Shown: positions 11,092-22,310 of the stretch, one piece after another | How positions within the stretch are numbered: the first letter of the stretch is position 1 | Layout: every line of letters starts with the position of its first letter | DNA from: Puccinia triticina | Taxonomy: Eukaryota; Basidiomycota; Pucciniomycetes; Pucciniales; Pucciniaceae | Length of the DNA stretch: 64,000 nt | Reading direction: 5' to 3' | NCBI RefSeq assembly: GCF_026914185.1 | Contig: NC_070570.1 | Location: 4,836,001-4,900,000, forward strand | The notes under the pieces: generated by a model | Database searches by the model: none | Told to the model about the DNA's origin: nothing | What the model saw: the letters and a program-made list of their open reading frames with translations, nothing else | Translations under genes and position numbers: made by a program

Positions 11092-12166
11092 TGAAGAGTG
11101 TAATGAACGCTTCTTTGCAAGCTCGGTGCTGTCTCCTCTCCACGCCGGACACGGCGCCACCCCCGGAAGCCCCCGGAGGCCATGTAGGTACTCCCCGAGT
11201 CTTGATGTGGGAAGCAAAGCAATCCGCGGATCTGCGGATATCCACTGATGTCCACTGATTTGGAACCTCCGTAATGCACATATCTGGCGTCTACGGGATG
11301 CCTCGGATTGTCTACCGGATACCCTGAAGTGTCTGCCGGATAGCGCGCACGACATGTGCATGTCACGGGCCCCGCCCAGCCCGAGCCGAGCGCTGATCAC
11401 GTTTCCTTCCAAACCCTGTCCAATCCCACCAGCATCCTCCTCAGCCATCCGACGACCACCCCCCACCGCCACGCTCCAGGACCCGCTAGTCACCCTGATC
11501 GACGCGTCAGCTGCACTGGCCCGCCCCCACCAGACTACTACCCACCCTGCTCGGTCTCCAATCGGTAAGATTGCGTCCCTGATCACATCCTCTCCAGCTT
11601 CGTCCGATTATATCCCCATACAGACCTTCTCCCCCATCCCCCCTCATCCACTTCTTGAAACTTAATAGCTTTCCGTTAATCATCCAACACTCCGCCTGTT
11701 ACTTTTTCACCTTTGGTTTCGAAAACATCTCATCGTTGGCTCCTTAGTCAACACTGCTACTCCTTTTCTTGCGTCTCTCTATCCTCTCTGCCCCTCCTTG
11801 TGAGTCCCTTTCCGACGCGAGAGTCTGTCCGAGCTGATCTCCTCTGACCTTCAATCACTCACAGGCACAATAACACAACCGCAGAGCATTCCATTCGTCA
11901 ATCTCTAGCCATCTGGGCTTCGGTCGACTTTCCCCCCTCTCGCCCTTCACCCCGTCCCCTGGTCGCGTCTGCCGAGACTGTGGACTTGAATTTGGCTCGT
12001 TTTTAAGCACTAGACGCGCTTCGGTCCCAGGAATTTAGACGCACGCATCGATGGCTGTTAGTCCACGATACACTCCCCCCGCTGGCTTCTCTTCCCCCGA
12101 CTGATAGTTTTTTAGATTTGTTTTCAGCCTCCCACAAGACACTCCTCTCGCTTAGGCGGTGTTGGG
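11092..12166. other. Divergent intergenic region between SRP72-like gene and cyclin B
   Basis: About 1.07 kb separates two start codons pointing outwards. From 11640 to 12160 the plus strand is CT-rich, as expected for a fungal core promoter and 5' leader of the cyclin. Open frames here overlap on both strands and lack motifs. Confidence 0.5.
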
Positions 12167-14307
12167 ATGGCCACTGCTGGCAAGGAAGACGAAAACGCGG
12201 GGGCAAACTTGATCGGCCGCCAGCCTGCTGGTAAAGTCCTCAGAGCACGCAAGGATCTGGCCTCGATGGCTACCAATGGCTCAACCAAAGTAAGTATTTC
12301 CCCTCTTGTACTTTCTGAAGTACTCTCTAACAAACCCCAACTACCTTTGCCAGGCTATCTCCGTCACCTCAAAAGCTTCGGGCGTATCGACAACCAATAC
12401 CCGCAAGAGGATCTTAGACGACCGGACCAACAACGTCAAAATGACTTCTACAGCATCTAACGCTAATGCCAAACCGACGACCAAAGCCGCCCCACTGACG
12501 CGCAAGAACTCTAACGCAGCGGCCAAAAAGCCCATGATGGTACTAGACGAGCTCAAACCCGCTGAAGTCTCCGTCAAGCGGACAATCAAGCCGATCAAAA
12601 AAGAATCCTCCACTCGGCCAGTCACACGCAGAGCTTCAGGCGCCGACGCCCAGCAACACGCCAACCTGGGCGACCTCGCCGGCCCCTCCGGACAGGGCAA
12701 GGCCGCAGCATCCAAACCAGCAGCTAACCGGCGCAACGCTTTGCGTCTCCACAAGGCCGCCGCGTCCACCTCTACTGACAACGGCCTGATAGAACCCTAC
12801 GACGCCGGCCATGTTGCCAAGAAAGTCCGGACCAGCGAGCCCGACGACATCTGCAAGGAGAACCTGGCGGAGCAAAACTTGGCCAAGCAGAAACCTTCCA
12901 AAAAAGACGCCACTCGGGCTGGCAAATCTCAGCTCTCGCACATCCAGCAGCAGATTGCTGAGCAAGACTGGGAAGACCTTGACGAGGGCGATGAAGAAGA
13001 TCCGCTGATGGTCAAAGAGTACGTTGTTGAAATCTACCACTACATGAAGGAACTGGAGGTAAGTACTGCTTGTTTCTACCACATACCCACGCGTTCGGCT
13101 GTGACTTACCCGGCTATCTTTTCCCTCCAGATGCAAACACTTCCTGACTCGCAATACATGCAGCGACAAGTTGAATTAACTTGGAAGATGCGCGGCGTAT
13201 TGGTGGACTGGATCATCGAAGTGCACTCGAAGTTCCGCCTGCTCCCGGAAACGCTGTACCTGGCGATCAATCTGATGGATCGCTTCCTGACCAAGCGATC
13301 GGTTGCTTTGATCAAGTTCCAACTCGTCGGCGTCACCGCGCTCTTCCTGGCCTCCAAGTACGAAGAAGTGATCTGCCCGAGCGTGACCAACTTCTTGTAC
13401 ATGACTGATGGCGGCTACGACTGCGACGAGATCCTGAAGGCCGAGACTTACATGCTCGAGATGCTCCAATGGGACCTCCGTTACCCCAACCCGTTGAACT
13501 TTCTCCGCCGAGTATCGAAGGCTGACAACTACGACATCCAGAGCCGCACGTTTGCCAAGGTTTGTTCATACAATAGAGATACGGCGGAAGTGTCTGGCTG
13601 CTAACCACGAGTTTCCACACAGTACTTCATGGAGATCTCGATTGTCGACTACCGGCTCGTAGCCACCCCTCCCTCCCTCCTGGCGGCGGCGTCGATCTGG
13701 CTTGCCAGGAAACTGCTCGGCCGGGGACCCTGGGACGCCAATCTGCGCCACTACTCCGGCTACGACCAGGCCGAAATCCTGCCGACTGCCCAGTTCATGC
13801 TCGACTACATCCTCCGCTCCGGGTGCAAGAACCTTGGCATGGGCTTGGACCCCAACTTTGTCATCCAGGCTAGCTACGAAGGCGGCAACGAACACGCCAA
13901 CCTGTTCAAGAAATATGCCACCCGCAAAGTCAGTCTCGTTTGTTTTTTACCCTTCCCGGCTTAAGTCTGACTTGGTTTTTGTGCGGATACAGTTTTTCCG
14001 AGTGAGCGAGATCGTCCGTGATTGGGCTGTGGACCGATACACCTTCGAGACCCCGACGGGCTACGAATGGGACAAGCTCGAGGAATGGAGCAGCTCGTCC
14101 AAGACGGCCAAGAAGCGGGCCACCACCGCCGGCGCCCAACGTGCCGCCCGCCGCGTCCAGGACTTTTTCGACAACGAGGACGACATCGACCTCGAGCAGG
14201 ATGACGACGCGGAGCTCGAGGACGAGGATCTCGATGACGACGTCCCTCGCGGATTGCATCACGATCAGCCTGAGCTTTCCGACGAGCTCGAGGACGACGA
14301 CTACTGA
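12167..14307 (+). CDS. G2/mitotic B-type cyclin
   Basis: Exons 12167-12289, 12354-13058, 13131-13559, 13623-13928 and 13993-14307 give 625 aa. All four introns are GT-AG, 63-72 nt, phase 0. The start MATAGKEDEN lies in the first exon, before an RKDLASMATN stretch that resembles a destruction box. Residues 42-270 are a low-complexity basic tail. The cyclin fold opens with MRGVLVDWIIEVHSKF (about residue 296, the MRxILVDW signature) and includes LFLASKYEEVICPS and the second cyclin-box region (LLAAASIWLARKLLG). The C-terminus is strongly acidic (DNEDDIDLEQDDD, ending DELEDDDY). B cyclins activate Cdk1 for mitotic entry and are removed by APC/C. No lesion was seen, so this is the functional member of the local pair. 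Confidence 0.95.
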
Positions 14308-15989
14308 TCCCCCCCCCCCCCCCCCCCCCCGTCCCCTCACTTAATTATTCTCACTTCTTTTCTTCTACTTGCCTCCCCGCCCTATCATCGCCCCTGCCGT
14401 CCTCACCCCCTAACCATAGTATTTTTATACATATTTTTGAAGTACCGTTTCTTTTTTTGGGCGTCTTTTCTAGTCTTACACTCGAAGTAGTACCTCATAC
14501 AGCCTATGCCCGCCCCTCCCCCACCTCCCCAGATTTTCTTTATTCATTTCTACTGATGTCGAGGTATATGTCTTATATCTTAGATACACACATATATATT
14601 GGTGTGACGTGTGTGCTGTGATGTGTTTCCATGTTTGATCACGACTGGTCCTGTCCCGACGGCGCAGCGTTCCTGCCTTGTTCTTGTGTCCCCTGGCCAT
14701 GTTTTTCTTGTCTTGTGTGTCTTGTGTCTCTTTCCTCCCTCTCTTTCTTCCTCAAGTCACTGTGAAAAAAGAACAACATATATGAACCCAACATAAATCT
14801 TCCCAAGTTCCTTCTTATCCTTTCCTTTTCTTGGCTACCCTTGGCAATGACAAACATATATTTAGTGGGCAGCACAGAACGTGTAGAACAAGGTGGCTTG
14901 CACGCAATTTCGCTACATACTTTTTCGCCAACTTTGAAACTTCCCTCATAGAAGGTTGCACCAAGCCATCATCAAACTGAGTCTTTCAAACAGTCTGTCA
15001 TGTGCACAAGAAATGGCTGAACTTGTCCAGCAAAATCTGTTCTACAACTGCTTGGGCACCGTTTTAGGAGCAGTTTCTGCAAAGGATACATCATATCATT
15101 TTCTACAGCATTGGGAATCATCAGTCTAGACCCTATCTGATCCTGCAGAGGCTATATGTTTTGCTTGCATACATGGCACCAAGGTTTATCATACAGGGAA
15201 ACCCTCTCTTATGTACTTGTCCAATACTGATTCTCCAATATCCCCAAAACTAATAGCAAAAGCTGTATTTTGTGACTGGTTGGAAAGTTTTGTTGAAGCA
15301 AAGGGATATCCCCCATCTCAAACAGTGGTGTATTCCCACCGGAAGACGTCATGCAAAGTCCCAAGAGTAGTACTTGCAGCCTTCAATGTGAAGATTGAAG
15401 AAATAGGATGTGGACTTTCCTATTAACATAGCCCCCACCCCAACACAGCCACCCTTTTATGTCAAAGATTACAGAAATCAATGATAAGTCTTTCCTGTCC
15501 TGGATTCACATCTGGCAGTTTTTCATGCATATGGCCCATCTTGTTGTTTCACCTTTATTTGATGTGGTTATTTCACTTGACACACATGGCTGCCAACAAT
15601 ACAGTTACTACACAACAACCTCATTCAGACCCTGGACATTTCAGACACAAACAAGTATTTATCCTTCCTGGCCCTGACCCCCGTCGATGAGGCTTGCTCA
15701 TGGATGTGGCTCTCCATTTGTTTCACCTTATTGTTTCACCTTATTGTTTCACCTCTTATCTATCTATAAACCTTTGACTTCCTTGCATACTTCCTTCCTG
15801 GGTTTTCATTCCATTCTCATTTCCTTTTTGGTTCACACCTTCAAATTCTGATTTTATTTTGGAGATCCATTAGCCAAAAAGTTCTTCTCTCCTATTTCCT
15901 GTTTATCCCAAAAAACTAGTACATACCACATATAAGTCTCTGGTCCATATTGGCTCAACTACTGCTTCATCTTATAACCTCATTATACC
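14308..15989. other. Cyclin 3' UTR and upstream flank of secreted-family gene A
   Basis: A run of about 20 C residues starts 2 nt after the cyclin stop (14309-14330). Blocks at 14330-14635 and 14930-15985 match 28190-28510 and 28511-29760. The stretch 14636-14929 has no counterpart in the second unit, so it is an insertion here or a deletion there. No gene is recognised. Confidence 0.6.
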
Positions 15990-17519
15990 ATGAATATCCT
16001 TTCAGTCTTTCAAAAAAAAGGATTGTGGATATTCTTCCTTTGCAAATCAATCCAATGCATGGAATTGGAAGGTAATTTACTTTAATCCTCCACTGTTCCT
16101 CTACATAAAAACTGATGTTGCTTTACACATTGGATAACTATTCCAGATGTTCCTGGAGTAACTAAAATAGATTCAGATAGAATAGGCAGCAATAAAGGTC
16201 TCATGGCTGGTAGCAATCCAGTACCTGGAACCTTAGAACAAGGTCAAAATATGAACAAAGATTCATTTTCAAGTGATTTTGATGAAATCAAAGATGATAA
16301 AAACAAAGGAAGTATGGATTCTGAAGCAACCAGTAGCAGTACGTCAAGACCTTTCAGAAATAAAGGTTTAGTGTTTGATTCAACTGAAGAAGAGGAGAGA
16401 ATTGCCAAAGGCTTGAAGTCTATAAGGCACTTTTCTAAACAATTCAGTAAAATTACAATTGGTAAGCTGAAATTTTGCACTACAAATTTACAAAGATTCA
16501 ATCAACTGACAAGCTTCAATTCTTTTATCATAACCTCCCCCCAATAATTACCAAATTAAAACTGATTAATAAATTCTACAATATAAGATCAAGGAGATCA
16601 AGGTAATTCAATCAAAAATGACTACAAATTTATTTACAAAATACTGGTGAGATGGTACCAGGATTTTTTGGAAACCAAAATTGATTATCTTTTTGAAAAG
16701 ACTCACTGGAAGAACAAACAAAAAGTATCAGAAACATTTGAGTTTCTGCTGGAACTGATCAGAGGAATCTCACCAAAAAAACACTTTTATCGCCGAAATT
16801 ACTTTGATGTGCAAGCTGCTGAAGAGTCATATGACCATTCTTTGAATAGATTGAGCCCATTCCAGAGGGCCAATATCTACAGAACCCTTGCAAAGAACGA
16901 GATTTACCAACCCACCAACCTTCCAGAAACAAAGATTGCATCCCATGAGATGGAAATCACCTTAGAAGAACTTCAGAATTTCTTTGCTGGATACATGAAA
17001 CACTTACTAAGCTTTGAAGAATTTAGACCTTTTTATAAGTTTGGCACAATTGATTACAAACATGATGGAGTCAGAAGAGAATTTGAACTACGAAGAATTA
17101 TAATATTTGTGATTAATTACATGCTCAAGTATAAAATGATCAAAGAAGCAGATTTCATTTATCACTTTGACAATTGGGAAACACTGGATATATGTGCAAC
17201 AACAATCACCAGGAAAAATCAGTAGTCACTAGATGACAACTGACATGACACCTGCTCCAGCTGGCTATCCAGCCTCTAGTGCAATTTTCACAAGCTGATC
17301 CTCAGCTTTGTCCCAGGCACAGCTGCCTCCAGTCTTGGCACAGGACAAGCCACTGCTCAGCCTTTGCCTGAGCAAGAACAGGCATTGATAAATGCACACC
17401 TGTCCTCCGGGGGCACGCCCACGACCACGCCCTTTGAACAGGGCGTGTGGGACCGCGCACCCTTTATCAAGGGCGTGCACGCCCCCACATAGGCGTGCAC
17501 AAGCGTGCACCGTGCCTGC

Positions 17520-18625
17520 TCGCCGAGAGCCCCTCGGTGGGCAGGCGCAAGTACATATACCTGCTCGCCGAGAGCCCCTCGGCGGGTATGGTGTATGTAT
17601 CCCTGCTCACCGACAAGGATAACTCTCGGCGAGCAGGTATACAAACACCTGCCCGCCGAGCCTGCTCACCGAGAGCCCCTCGGCGGGCAGGTGCATCTAT
17701 ACCTGCTCGCCGAGAGAAATCCTCGGCGAGCAGGCATACAGATCCCACCTCCTCTCGGCGAGCAGGTATACATACACCTGCCCACCAAGCCTGCTCACCG
17801 AGAGCCCCTCGGCGGGCAGGTGCATAATTTATACCTGCTCGCCGAGATAAATCCTCGGCAAGCAGGCATACATATCCCACCTCGCCAAGAGCCTCTCGGC
17901 GAGCAGGTATAGTTGAACCTGCCCTCCGAGGGGCTCTTGGCGAGAAGGTATACTTGAACCTGCTCGCCGAGGGGCTCTTGGCGAGCAGGCTCGGCGGGCA
18001 GGTGTTTGTATACCTGCTCGCCGAGAGTTATCCTTCTCGGCGAGCAGGCAAGGCTCTCGGCGAGCGGGGATATGTATGCCTGCTCGCCGAGGATTTCTCT
18101 CGGCGAGCAGGTATACATGCACCTGCCCGCCGAGCCTGCTCACCAAGAGCCTCTCCGCGGGCAGGTGCAAGTATACCTGCTCGCCGAGAGGCTCTTGGCG
18201 AGGTGGGATATGTATGCCTGCTCGCCGAGGATTTCTCTCGGCGAGCAGGTATAAATGCACCTGCCCGCCGAGGGGCTCTCGGTGAGCAGGCTCGGTGGGC
18301 AGGTGTATGTATACCTGCTCGCCGAGAGGCTCTCGGCGAGGTGGGATCTGTATGCCTGCTCGCCGAGGATTTCTCTGCGCGAGCAGGTATACATGCACCT
18401 GCCCGCCGAGGGGCTCTCGGTGAGCAGGCTCGGCGGGTAGGTGTTTGTATACCTGCTCGCCGAGAGTTATCCTTCTCGGCGAGCAGGCAAGGCTCTCGGC
18501 GAGCAGGTGCATGTATACCTGCTCTCCGAGAGGCTCTCGGCGAGGTGGTATCTGTAACTGCCCGCCGAGGGGCTCTCGGCGAGCAGGTATACTTGCATCT
18601 GCCCGCCGAGGAGCTCCCGACGAGC
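17520..18625. repeat. Array of GC-rich palindromes (CTCGGCGAGCAGG units)
   Basis: Dozens of units alternate CCTGCTCGCCGAG with its complement CTCGGCGAGCAGG, separated by variable 10-25 bp spacers such as GTATACATGCACC and GAGGTGGGATATG. Each unit is self-complementary and neighbours can pair with one another, so both strands could form many alternative hairpins. Long open frames exist through the array on both strands only because stop codons are rare in this sequence. Confidence 0.9.
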
Positions 18626-18628
18626 CAT

Positions 18629-18770
18629 GGTGCACGCCTGTGAACGCCCATGTGGGGGCGTGCACGCCTGTGAACGCCCATGTGGGGGCGTGCACGCCTG
18701 TGAACGCCCATGTGGGGGCGTGCACGCCTGTGAACGCCCATGTGGGGGCGTGCACGCCCTCGCACGCCCA
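18629..18770. repeat. 30-bp tandem repeat, about 4 units
   Basis: The unit GTGCACGCCTGTGAACGCCC plus ATGTGGGGGC is repeated almost exactly four times, followed by diverged copies. A single matching block (GTGCACGCCCCCACATAGGC) lies in the left arm near 17475. Confidence 0.85.
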
Positions 18771-20189
18771 TACAGGGGTGTGCATGCCCTTTCGCCCTTT
18801 ATCAAGGGTGTGCGGTCCCACACGCCCTTTTCAAAGGGCGTGGGCGAGGGCTTGCCTCCGGGGGACGGGTGTGTGTTCATCAACACCCGTTCTTGCTCAG
18901 GCAAAGGCTGAGCAGTGGCTTGTCCTGTGCCAAGACTGAGGGGCAGCTGGGCCTGGGCCAAGGCTGAGCAGCAGCTTTGCCTGGGACAAAGCTGAGGAGC
19001 AGCTTTGCCTGGGACAAAGCTGAGGAGCAGCTTTGCCTGGGACAAAGCTGAGGAGCAGCTTTGCCTGGGACAAAGCTGAGGAGCAGCTTGTGAAAATTGC
19101 AAGCTAGAGGCTTCAGCTGTGCCAAAATGGGCACTGAGCTGTGTGCCAGCCAGCCCTGAACTAGCAGATGGAGTAGCTTTGGAGCTGAAACCAGAGCTGT
19201 GTTATGTCAGTTGTCATCAACTGACTACTTTTTTTTCCTGGTGAATGGTCATGAACTATGTAATAAAACATGGAACTGTTGAAATTGGTCCTGGAACTGA
19301 TATGCTGTATAGCTTTCCTAGCAGCAAATTAATGCCTGGAACTGGGGAATTTTCAGATTTTGGCATTTTTACAGAGAGTGAGTCAGGAAAATGTTCTTAT
19401 TACCCAATTCTCTTCTTGGACTGATTGAAAATATACTTTGTTCTATCTTGGAATGAAAAAAAATGCAAAGTTTTGAGCCAAAGGGGGCAGATGATGTTTT
19501 CACATCTTTCTCTTAGTAGATCAATCTTTCACATAGATTCAGGAAGGTTGGGCTATCTTTTTCAATTTAGAATATGTTTAAGAGAATTCAGCGATTGGAA
19601 ACAAATTGAAGTATTGCAAAAGTTCAAAAGAGGGGATATAAAATATGAAGACTATCCATGTATCCAAATACTGGATGAAGCCTATCAAATATTAATCAAA
19701 TCATTTCTGTCTGATCCCACAACGGATGTGGAAAAAATTGCACCTGGAAGAAGAACTTTAGCATTCTTTATGCTGCAGTTTCTTCGTGATCACATTGGGG
19801 AAGATATCTTTGAAATCAAGAATCAACAAATAAGCAATCATCATTCGAAGGAGAAACTAGAATTTTCAGCTTCATGTTTTGAGTTTATGGCAGAAATAAA
19901 CAACATTTCCAGTTATATGAAATCTTATTTCTTACCAAAAGTTTATAAGCTGAAGAAAGATTACTGGATTTTGGAATGCGGACCTAAAAGTAGACATAGC
20001 CATGCCAAAAAGATTATTCCATGCATTGAAGGATATGCTGAGAGTCTTAATAGAAAATATCAAGATGTTATTTCAAAAAGTATGAATCCCATGGATTCTT
20101 TCTTCATGAATAAGTTAATCCAAGACTCCATGGATGCTTATAAAGCAACACTTCAGGAAACTAAAAAGAAATTCCTTCCAAGAAATTGA

Positions 20190-21125
20190 AGAAATCAATG
20201 CAAGCAATTTTCATTCTTGAAGATTCAGCTTTGTTTTCACATCATCTTGAACAAGAACCACAAAGAATACTACTTTTCCCTAGACAACATCAGAATATAC
20301 ATATCTATTTACCTCATATTTTCAAAAACTGGTGAAATTTTACCTCATATTCTCAAAAAGTGGTGAAATTCACAGTATGTATATTGATATTTATCACAAA
20401 TATCACATCCAATTTGGCTTGCTATTTAATGTTTCCCGTTTCATGGCCAGTTAGTTTTACCTTTCAATCTTATGTCCAGTTACAGCACTACCATGAGGTT
20501 ATCTGCCTCTTGGTGACATGTTTATGTGGTCTTGTCACCTTATTTTTTTGGAAGTTTATCCACAGCCTCACTCTGGATATGTTTGGCTATTTTTTCTTTC
20601 TTTTGGGTCCTGGAATAAATCGTCTGTTTATGCACAAAAAAATGCCCCTTTTGTTGAATTTCAGCGGTGTGGCAGCCCTTTTGCTCCGTCATTGTGGGAT
20701 GAAAGTCCAATGTGTTCCGCTTGATCCATAGGATCCGCGACAAACCCGTCTACCCTAGCTGGGTTCTTCCTCTTAGCATGCCAGAGATGGCCTGGTTTTT
20801 CCAGAATGAGCTGCCCTTTGCGGGTCATGAGTTGGACCAATATAATCAACGGCGCAAGTTCAATTTTGTCTTGCAGCAGCTTCCGGGTGATTGACTCATA
20901 CACTCAATATTGCTTTGATCTAATAAAGAAGTAGGATGTCTTTCTTCTAGTGATCCTAGCTCATCTGCTCTTGGCTCATAATGCCCTGATGATGAATCCT
21001 TGGGAAAACCTGACTCCTTGATCTCATATGTTGTTGTGTGCAACATCCTGATTGAAAGACATGAGCTGTTTTGCTCTATGGGCAACACCAAAACAGCCTT
21101 CACAGTGCTAATTTCAAGCTGAGCC
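20190..21125. other. 3' flank of gene A and junction of the tandem duplication
   Basis: 20440-20750 matches 32590-32880 downstream of gene B, including CTTGTCACCTTATTTTTTTG and TAGCTGGGTTC. From about 20750 to 21125 the sequence is unique to this unit. A short plus frame ending QQLPGD at 20894 has no recognised family. Confidence 0.55.
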
Positions 21126-21446
21126 CCTACATGAGGGAACTGGAGGTCAATACTGCTTTCTCTACCATACGCCTACCTGTTTGGCTCTGACGTATCTGGC
21201 CCTTTATTGATCCTCCAGATGCAAACTCTTCCTGACCACTCACCATACACGCAGCAACAAGTTGAACTGGCCTGGAAGATGCACGGGGTATTGGTAGACT
21301 CAACCATTGCAGTGCGCTGATCAAAGTTCTGCCTGATCCTGGAAACGCAGTACCTTGCAATCAATCACCAATTCCTGACCAAGCAATTGGTGGCCTTGAT
21401 CAAGATCCAACTTGTCGGTGTCACCACGCTCTTCCTGGCCTCCAAG

Positions 21447-21784
21447 CAGCAAGGGGCCACTGCACTACACTAACATTATTGGACAATAGCTGTTAGTGTA
21501 GCCATTTTATTGACTCCCAAATTCATGTTATTCGTTATCTCAGATACAAGTATCCATACCAACACTAACAGCAAATAACAGCAATAACAACAGTAACAGG
21601 CATTTTATTGCTACTAACAGGATACAATAACATTTATTGCTGTTATCCATCACTAATTCCTGGGCAAGTCCCTGTATTGCTAGCAACACAAAAAACAAGA
21701 TAACAGAAATGTTGTTATTGTTAGCTGGTTTTTGCTAAAATACACTACACTAACAAATAACGTTAGTGTATTGGCCCAACGTTG
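21447..21784. mobile_element. 338-bp hAT-like MITE
   Basis: It lies between exact 7-bp copies of CTCCAAG (21440-21446, 21785-21791); an eighth base differs, so the TSD is 7 bp or a degraded 8 bp. The ends CAGCAAGGGGCCA and CAACGTTGGGCCA are imperfect inverted repeats and continue with ACTAAC. The interior is AT-rich with ACACTAACA and AATAACAG repeats. It is non-autonomous. Confidence 0.75.
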
Positions 21785-22148
21785 CTCCAAGTATGAAGAA
21801 GTGATCTGCCCGAGCATGACCAACTTCTTGTACATGACCGATGCAGGCGGCTACGCCTGCGACAAGATCTTGATGGGAGGGAACCGGTGCGCAGCAAAGC
21901 GCAGCGAGGTCCCGTTGTCCATGGGCTGAAACCCATAGCAACGATCCTTGGGACACAGCTCCGAAACCTTCCACGCCCTCCATTCCCTAGGAAGAACGAA
22001 GCCTCAGCTGGCGAGGGAAACGCCCAAGTTTCTTCCAAACACCTAGACAGCCGTTGATACGGCGACTGGGGCGTTTGGCGCCTCGGAATCGCGTGGAAGA
22101 ATGAGTGGCCCAAGGGCAGGCCCCAATGGGAGTACAGAGCCGGGAAGG

Positions 22149-22156
22149 CATAAAAG
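22149..22156 (+). promoter_or_regulatory. TATA-like box of the DIRS element
   Basis: CATAAAAG lies about 155 bp before the gag start, in the only AT-rich patch of the GC-rich leader. The assignment is by position only. Confidence 0.4.
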
Positions 22157-22310
22157 GAGCGCTGTTCACGCCCTTTCCTGTGGCCCCAGCTCTCGTCACT
22201 TCTCCCATCGCACCGAGCACCATTCCACGTTTCCATCCCCTTTTCCTTTTTAGCAAAACTAAAGCTACGTACCATTTTAGTGATAACTTTCTCGCTATAC
22301 ACGTCCAAAA

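Larger units (their letters stand above)
17207..19243. mobile_element. 2.0-kb foldback DNA element, CACC ends, 3-bp TSD
   Basis: TIRs of about 45 bp begin CACCAGGAAAAA and share GATGACAACTGACAT. The 3-bp duplication AAT lies at 17204-17206 and 19244-19246. A 3-bp TSD with CAC-initial ends points to the CACTA/CMC group. Inside the TIRs, inverted blocks (AAGCTGATCCTCAGCTTTGT against the 28-bp repeats at 18950-19085, then matching CCCTTTATCAAGGG blocks) make nearly the whole element a nested hairpin around a palindrome array. No transposase is encoded. The related element at 42003-43145 shares the TIR. Confidence 0.85.
15990..20189 (+). pseudogene. Secreted-family gene A, interrupted by a foldback element
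   Basis: Exons 15990-16071, 16147-16461, 16588-17206 resuming 19247-19377, and 19471-20189. Every exon end is phase 1, matching copies B, C and F. Exon 1 starts MNILSVFQKKGLWIF and encodes a probable signal peptide. Exon 2 is Ser/Asp/Glu-rich (SFSSDFDEIKDD, STEEEERIAKGLK). Exon 3 is helical (NRLSPFQRANIYRTLAKNEIY, LQNFFAGYMKHLLSFEEF). Exon 4 reads KGGQMMFSHLSLSR-like to KKKFLPRN. I know no named domain for it. The only obvious lesion is the element at 17207-19243, which puts a stop shortly after the junction. It is more diverged from B than B is from C. A secreted effector role is a guess from the signal peptide and family expansion. Confidence 0.75.

Noticed and set aside
10879..11586. N-terminal extension of the SRP72-like exon upstream of 11091
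   Set aside because: The upstream residues are low-complexity and lie in the divergent promoter region. The Met at 11091 gives the family-like basic start.
12341..13169. Long minus-strand frames opposite cyclin exons
   Set aside because: Shadows of the cyclin coding sequence caused by codon bias. The plus strand has splice sites and conserved cyclin motifs.
17520..18625. CRISPR-like array
   Set aside because: The repeats are palindromic units in both orientations with short variable spacers, sit inside a TIR element of a eukaryotic genome, and no cas genes are near.
17829..18821. Long minus-strand open frame rich in Arg/Pro
   Set aside because: It is produced by the GC-rich palindrome array. 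Several frames on both strands are open at once, and the protein is a mere translation of repeats.
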